In this document: positions 59,980-64,000 of the stretch, piece after piece
Position numbering within the stretch: position 1 is the first letter of the stretch
Layout of the letters: each line of letters opens with the position of its first letter
Origin: Parahaliea mediterranea
GTDB taxonomy: Bacteria; Pseudomonadota; Gammaproteobacteria; Pseudomonadales; Halieaceae
DNA length: 64,000 nucleotides
Assembly (NCBI RefSeq): GCF_017255185.1
Contig: NZ_JAFKCZ010000022.1
Coordinates: 1-64,000, forward strand
Reading direction: 5' to 3'
Program-made: the position numbers and the translations under genes
Notes under the pieces: generated by a model
Seen by the model: only the letters and a program-made list of their open reading frames with translations
What the model was told of the DNA's origin: nothing
Database searches by the model: none

Positions 59980-61653
59980 ATGAAAAGACGCACCGTATTG
60001 GGCGGGATCGGCGGCCTGGTCGCCTGCTCCGCACTTGGAACGTCGTCCAGCACTTTGCAGGGGCTGGAGCAAAACAAGGAGTCGCGCATGAAAGCGCCAC
60101 AGTTCTACCCCGATAAAGTCTGCGCATTTCCCGGCGATGAGGTTGCCGTTCACGCGAGCTACAACGGCGACAGCTGCCGTCTGGTCATTACTCGCGTGGC
60201 CGCGAAGGAAGAGCATGTTGCGACGCTGGAGGGGCTGGCCATTGATGCGCATGCCACCGCTCCGGATGCCGGTCGCGACGGTTGCCAATGGCCCAGGGCT
60301 TTTTCGTTTACGGTCGGTAGTGATTGGCTGCCCGGTTACTATGACCTGAAGCTCGAGGGGAGAGACGGCGAGTATACGCGCCACTTTATCTGCGTTAAGC
60401 GCGCGCTTGATGCGAGTGCCGCGAGTGCCGTACTGGTGCTGAGTACCAGCACTTACCAGGCCTATAACTACTGGGGCGGCGCCAATGCCTACGCGCATGT
60501 TGAAAAGCTGCTAAGTGGCGAGCTGAGTCCGGAGGATGCCCGAGACCAGGCGCTGGGTGTCCTGTCGCTCAATCGGCCGTATGCACAGGGCATGTTCGCT
60601 CCGCCCCCGGGCATGCCGCGGCTCATTAGTATCGCGCCGCGTGATTTTGGGGAGCCGGGGGTTCTGGGCGATATGGACTGGTTCGCCAAACACCAACCCA
60701 CGCCCTACGACGGATCCGCCGGCTATCTCGGCAAGTGGGAGCATAAATTCGCGGCGTGGTGCGAACGCAATGGTTATGACATCGATTACCTGACTGATCA
60801 TGATTTCGAGACTGGCGAGGATGTCCTGTCCCGTTACGGGACGGTGATTCTGGCCGGCCACAGTGAGTATTGGTCCGGCAGGCAGCGCGACAGCCTGGAT
60901 GCTTATGTGGAAGCCGGGGGGCACCTCGCTGTTTTCTCGGGCAATACCGGGTACTGGAAAGTCAGGTGGGAAAGCGACGCAACACGCCTTGTTTGCCACA
61001 AGTGGAAGGGCGAGGAGAACGACCCTCTGTTCTCCGACCCGTCCGGAAAACGCGATGCCACCCATCTTTGGTCCCACCCCGCCTTTGGGCGCTCGGAAGC
61101 CGAAGTTACCGGGCTGTCCTTTCTCTATGGTGGCTATCACCGTCTGGGTATGTGCGTGGCGCGTGGGGCCGCTGCCTATACCGTGTATCACGACAAGCAC
61201 TGGGCGCTCGATGGCACCGATCTGTTCTACGGTGATCAGATCGGGGGGGATGTCCCGTTGATCGGCTACGAAAACGATGGCTGTCCCATTCGCTTTGGCA
61301 AGGACGGTCTGCCCAAGCCGGATGGCGGCATCGGTATACCGGACAATCTTGAAATCATCGCCATGGCGCCGGCGACCCCGTTCGAGCCCCCCGAAAACCC
61401 CTTCCCGTTCATGATCCCGCCGGAAAAGCCCGACATTCTTGCCAGGGTCGCCTATGGCGAGGCGAACAGCGATACCCGCGCCCGCCTCGCTCGGGGCCAC
61501 GTTGTCATGGCCTCGTTCGAAAAAGGCCGGGGCGAGGTTTTCAATGGCGGCACGACAGAGTGGGCGCACGGCTTGGCGGCGGGCAATCCCTATATCGAGA
61601 AAATCACGCACAACGTTCTCGCGCGATTTGGTGTCGTTCGCCAGCCCGTCTGA
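59980..61653 (+). CDS. Tat-exported N,N-dimethylformamidase large-subunit-like protein
   Basis: 557 residues. The twin-arginine leader is KRRTVLGGIGGLVACSALG. The N-terminal part is an immunoglobulin/jelly-roll-like domain (CAFPGDEVAVHASY). The C-terminal catalytic domain of the DMFase large-subunit family shows GHSEYWSGRQRD (near 293-304) and SGNTGYWKVRWE. The known enzyme hydrolyses amide bonds with an iron held by tyrosines and glutamate; I cannot map these ligands surely. No small subunit gene is nearby, and it is shorter than the known one (about 760). It is the last gene of the operon. Confidence 0.75.
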   Translation: MKRRTVLGGIGGLVACSALGTSSSTLQGLEQNKESRMKAPQFYPDKVCAFPGDEVAVHASYNGDSCRLVITRVAAKEEHVATLEGLAIDAHATAPDAGRDGCQWPRAFSFTVGSDWLPGYYDLKLEGRDGEYTRHFICVKRALDASAASAVLVLSTSTYQAYNYWGGANAYAHVEKLLSGELSPEDARDQALGVLSLNRPYAQGMFAPPPGMPRLISIAPRDFGEPGVLGDMDWFAKHQPTPYDGSAGYLGKWEHKFAAWCERNGYDIDYLTDHDFETGEDVLSRYGTVILAGHSEYWSGRQRDSLDAYVEAGGHLAVFSGNTGYWKVRWESDATRLVCHKWKGEENDPLFSDPSGKRDATHLWSHPAFGRSEAEVTGLSFLYGGYHRLGMCVARGAAAYTVYHDKHWALDGTDLFYGDQIGGDVPLIGYENDGCPIRFGKDGLPKPDGGIGIPDNLEIIAMAPATPFEPPENPFPFMIPPEKPDILARVAYGEANSDTRARLARGHVVMASFEKGRGEVFNGGTTEWAHGLAAGNPYIEKITHNVLARFGVVRQPV

Positions 61654-61707
61654 GTGCGGCTCGCCTGGTCGGAAACAGGGGCGACCTGGCGGTTTAAAAA
61701 AGGGACA

Positions 61708-62706
61708 TCAGGGCTCGTGGGCCTTGATGTACGCCGCGGGCGGTGCGCCGAAATGGCGGCGGAAGGCGGCGATGAAATTGCTGGCGTGGTCGTAGCCCGC
61801 CAGGTAGGCGGCCTCGCCGATACTGGCGCCCTCCAGGGCCATGGCGTTGCGCGCCCGTTGCAGCCGCCGGTGCCTCAGGTGTTCCGCCACGGTGATGCCG
61901 TAGGCGGCCTTGAAGCGACGCTGAAGCGTACTTACGCTGAGTCCCAGGCGGGCGGCCACTTCGGGCAGCTCCGCGCCGTCCAGTGCGGCAGTTTCCACCC
62001 GTTGCATCAGCTGTTTCTCGCGGTCGCCGCTGGCTGGCGTGTGGCGGGGGGCGCTCGCCGGCTGCCGCGCGAGGGTCTCCAGGCACCGGGAGAATAACCG
62101 CAGGGCCAGGGATTCCATGGCCAGTTGCTCGGCGATAGCCACCGGTTCCGCCGCATTCATCACCTCCCGCGCCAAACGCCGGGTCTCGCTGTCCACATCC
62201 CAGGCCAGCAACTCGGCGTGGCGCGCGAACAGCGCGTCCAGTTGCCGGCGCTGGTGGTCGCCACCGCAGCGGCTGTACAGCCACTCCCGTGTGGCGTACA
62301 GATTTAACTTGTTCACCTCGGTGCCGCGGCGCATCTGTCGCGTCAGCAACTCCGGGTGGGCGAGGGCATAGGCGTGGCAGCGCATCGCCGGCCGCTGGCC
62401 CGGAGTCAGCACGCGCGCCCGGCCGCCGAGGCTGAAGTGCACCTCGCCCTGCAGTACCAGGTTAAAGCTGATGCCCGCTTGCAGCTCCGCGGTGGCGGTG
62501 CCATTGGCGACCTCGCGCACCCGGGCGCGGTGCAGGGATAACCCCAGCTGGTTGTGCCAGTGACGCAGTTGGCCGGCCATTACCGGTTGGCCGGGACTGC
62601 CCTCGACGAAGCGCAGCGCCGTGGAGTCGACCGCGGTGGCGATACCGAGATTCAGTACCTGCAGGTCTTCCTCGTGCAAGTTCGCGGTCTGTGATGTCGC
62701 TGGCAT
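61708..62706 (-). CDS. AraC-family regulator, PchR-like
   Basis: 332 residues. The C-terminal AraC DNA-binding domain (about 230-330) has two helix-turn-helices (LPEVAARLGLSVSTLQRRF; IGEAAYLAGYDHASNFIAAF). The N-terminal part has a GISFNLVLQGEVHFSLGG strand set, as in siderophore-responsive regulators. It diverges from the receptor at 62860 and shares a Fur-type site, so it probably activates that receptor in response to its ligand. Homology supports starting at MPATSQTANLHE; a GTG/ATG choice is not needed. Confidence 0.88.
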   Translation of the reverse strand: MPATSQTANLHEEDLQVLNLGIATAVDSTALRFVEGSPGQPVMAGQLRHWHNQLGLSLHRARVREVANGTATAELQAGISFNLVLQGEVHFSLGGRARVLTPGQRPAMRCHAYALAHPELLTRQMRRGTEVNKLNLYATREWLYSRCGGDHQRRQLDALFARHAELLAWDVDSETRRLAREVMNAAEPVAIAEQLAMESLALRLFSRCLETLARQPASAPRHTPASGDREKQLMQRVETAALDGAELPEVAARLGLSVSTLQRRFKAAYGITVAEHLRHRRLQRARNAMALEGASIGEAAYLAGYDHASNFIAAFRRHFGAPPAAYIKAHEP

Positions 62707-62801
62707 GATGGGGCGGCTCCGGGCTGACGATTTCCCATAGCAGATTGACGATTGCGCACACCAGAATGCGCTTCCTGCGCGGTGTTTTTGGCAGTATAAA
62801 T

Positions 62802-62820
62802 ACTAACGATTCTCATTAAC
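62802..62820 (+). promoter_or_regulatory. Fur box upstream of TonB receptor
   Basis: CTAACGATTCTCATTAAC and flanking base match 13 of 19 positions of the Fur consensus (GATAATGATAATCATTATC). The site lies 40 bases upstream of the receptor start, between the two divergent genes, and implies iron control. A CGGGCC/GGCCCG hairpin at 62831-62847 stands just before the ribosome site. Confidence 0.6.
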
Positions 62821-62859
62821 AGTTAATTCTCGGGCCCCTTTGGCCCGTGTGGGGGAGCA

Positions 62860-64000
62860 ATGTCCAGGAATACAACACCGACTCGGCGGGCCGGCGGCCT
62901 GCTGGCGGCCGCCGTTGCCGCGGCGACGACCGCCGTGGCCAACCAGGCGCTGGCGCAGGAAAACGCCGGTGCGCAACTCGAGGAAACCGTGGTCTGGGGC
63001 ACGCGCGTCAGTGCCTCGTCGGTGCAGTTACAGGAGGGCACCATCGCCATCCGCCAGGCCGACCACATCAGCGACCTGCTGCGCACCATTCCCGGGGTCG
63101 ATGTCGGCGGCGCCCACTCGCTGAACCAGCGCATCACCATTCGCAGCATGGACGACAAGGACCTGCGGATCACCATCGACGGTGCCCGCCAGAACACCTA
63201 CATGTACCACCACATGGGCAACCTGCAGATCCACTCGGACATCCTGCAATCGGTGGACATCGACGTGGGCACCAACTCCGTGGTCAACGGCGGCCTGGGC
63301 GGTTCGGTGCGCTTCGAAACCAAGGCGGCCAGGGAGCTACTCAAGGACGGCGACCAGTTCGGGGCCCGCATCCAGGGCTCCTACGCCGACAATGACTCCA
63401 GCGGTTACGCCCTGACCGGTTACGGCCAGCTCACCGAGACGCTCGATGTACTGGCCTATTACAACCATGTGGACCGCAATAACTACGAAGTGGGCGGCGG
63501 CAAGATCAAGGGCGCCGACGGCGGCGAAATCCCCGGCACCGACGGCGAGGTGCGCGGCCTGGAGGGCGAGCTGGACGATGTCCTGCTGAAGTTCGGCCTG
63601 GATATCGGCGACCGGCAGCGCCTGGAGTTGGGCTATGAATCCTACGAGGACTCCGGCGACTACAGCTACCGTCCCGACATGGGCCTGGCCACGGATATCG
63701 CCATCGGCGACAACCTGGGCCTGCCGCTGACCTACCCCACCGAGTTCACGCGGGACACCTACACCCTGAACTACGATCTGCAGTGGGGGCAGGCCAGCCA
63801 CCTCAAGGCGGCCCTGTTCCACAATGAGAGCAGCCTGTGGCGCGACGAGGCGGCGATCAAGGCCCTGTGGCCCGACAGTCCGGCCAGGGTGGAGGGCACG
63901 GCCACCAACAGCGGGTTCAATGCGCTCGCCACCTCCTCGCTGGGTAGCCGGGTCACCCACGACCTGACTTATGGCGTGGATATCGTGCGCTACGATACCG
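62860..64000 (+). CDS. TonB-dependent receptor, partial (runs off the window)
   Basis: Reading frame open from the ATG at 62860 to the window end (380 codons seen). GGGGGAG lies just upstream. The leader (GGLLAAAVAAATTAVANQAL) is cut near ALA. A TonB box is probably at QLEETVVWGTRVS. The plug has DHISDLLRTIPGVDVGGAHS and GGLGGSVRFETK. The Fur box and AraC neighbour suggest an iron-siderophore or haem receptor. The barrel has only begun. Confidence 0.9.
   Translation, partial: MSRNTTPTRRAGGLLAAAVAAATTAVANQALAQENAGAQLEETVVWGTRVSASSVQLQEGTIAIRQADHISDLLRTIPGVDVGGAHSLNQRITIRSMDDKDLRITIDGARQNTYMYHHMGNLQIHSDILQSVDIDVGTNSVVNGGLGGSVRFETKAARELLKDGDQFGARIQGSYADNDSSGYALTGYGQLTETLDVLAYYNHVDRNNYEVGGGKIKGADGGEIPGTDGEVRGLEGELDDVLLKFGLDIGDRQRLELGYESYEDSGDYSYRPDMGLATDIAIGDNLGLPLTYPTEFTRDTYTLNYDLQWGQASHLKAALFHNESSLWRDEAAIKALWPDSPARVEGTATNSGFNALATSSLGSRVTHDLTYGVDIVRYDT

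Noticed and set aside
61654-61707. Terminator between the amidase-like gene and the AraC gene
   Set aside because: An imperfect 10-bp stem (61663-61690) is present but on neither strand is it followed by a T run in the right place.

Overview
The window is high-GC bacterial chromosome, densely packed and coding on both strands. Gene content and order suggest a marine gammaproteobacterium, perhaps of the Cellvibrionales/Halieaceae type. The reasons are the tkt-epd-pgk-fba order, the serA/FAD-dehydrogenase divergent pair, the tolC/DUF1249/cpdA/parE block, glnE next to ilvE, and four TonB-dependent receptors. The genus is inference; no rRNA or tRNA gene was seen.

Layout. 0.1-6 kb: central carbon operon (tkt, epd, pgk, fba), preceded by repeats and with three adjacent hairpins between epd and pgk. 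6-13.6 kb: an alpha/beta hydrolase, a MarC-type membrane protein, a transglutaminase/TPR lipoprotein, a TPR-aspartyl/asparaginyl hydroxylase, a methyltransferase, a small lipoprotein and a TPR protein with a TonB-like C-terminus. 13.7-22.1 kb, minus strand: a FecI-type sigma factor, a FecR-type regulator, a TonB receptor with an STN signalling domain, a small secreted protein and a second TonB receptor. 22.1-24.9 kb: serA divergent from a D-2-hydroxyglutarate dehydrogenase-like flavoprotein. 24.9-28 kb: a REP-associated tyrosine transposase between two REP arrays, then argA. 28-31.2 kb: argE and a phosphate transporter with its DUF47 partner. 31.3-37 kb: an orphan GspE/PilB ATPase, glnE, ilvE. 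37-49.8 kb: an envelope/LPS block (hydrolase, LPS-kinase-like protein, dTDP-rhamnose genes rfbD, B, C, A split by a REP array, a GT4 glycosyltransferase / methyltransferase / cyclase-like cassette, a second methyltransferase, waaA, tolC). 50-53.4 kb: DUF1249 gene, cpdA, parE. 53.4-61.7 kb: a TetR regulator divergent from a TonB receptor, a c-type cytochrome lipoprotein and three consecutive probable Tat-exported enzymes. 61.7-64 kb: an AraC regulator divergent from a probably Fur-controlled TonB receptor cut by the window end.

The two strongest leads are these. First, the 53.4-61.7 kb locus reads as an uncharacterised uptake-and-oxidation pathway: outer-membrane import, then a periplasmic flavoenzyme that could pass electrons to a cytochrome, plus a fold-III PLP enzyme lacking its expected metal ligands and a dimethylformamidase-like hydrolase. 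Second, the RAYT and its REPs form a compact system. Every REP has a GTAG (or decayed) foot and a short hairpin, and the stems fall into three base-paired versions (GGTCGAA, GGCGGAA, GGCCGAA) with both arms changed together, arranged as tandem arrays of about 72 or 91 bp.
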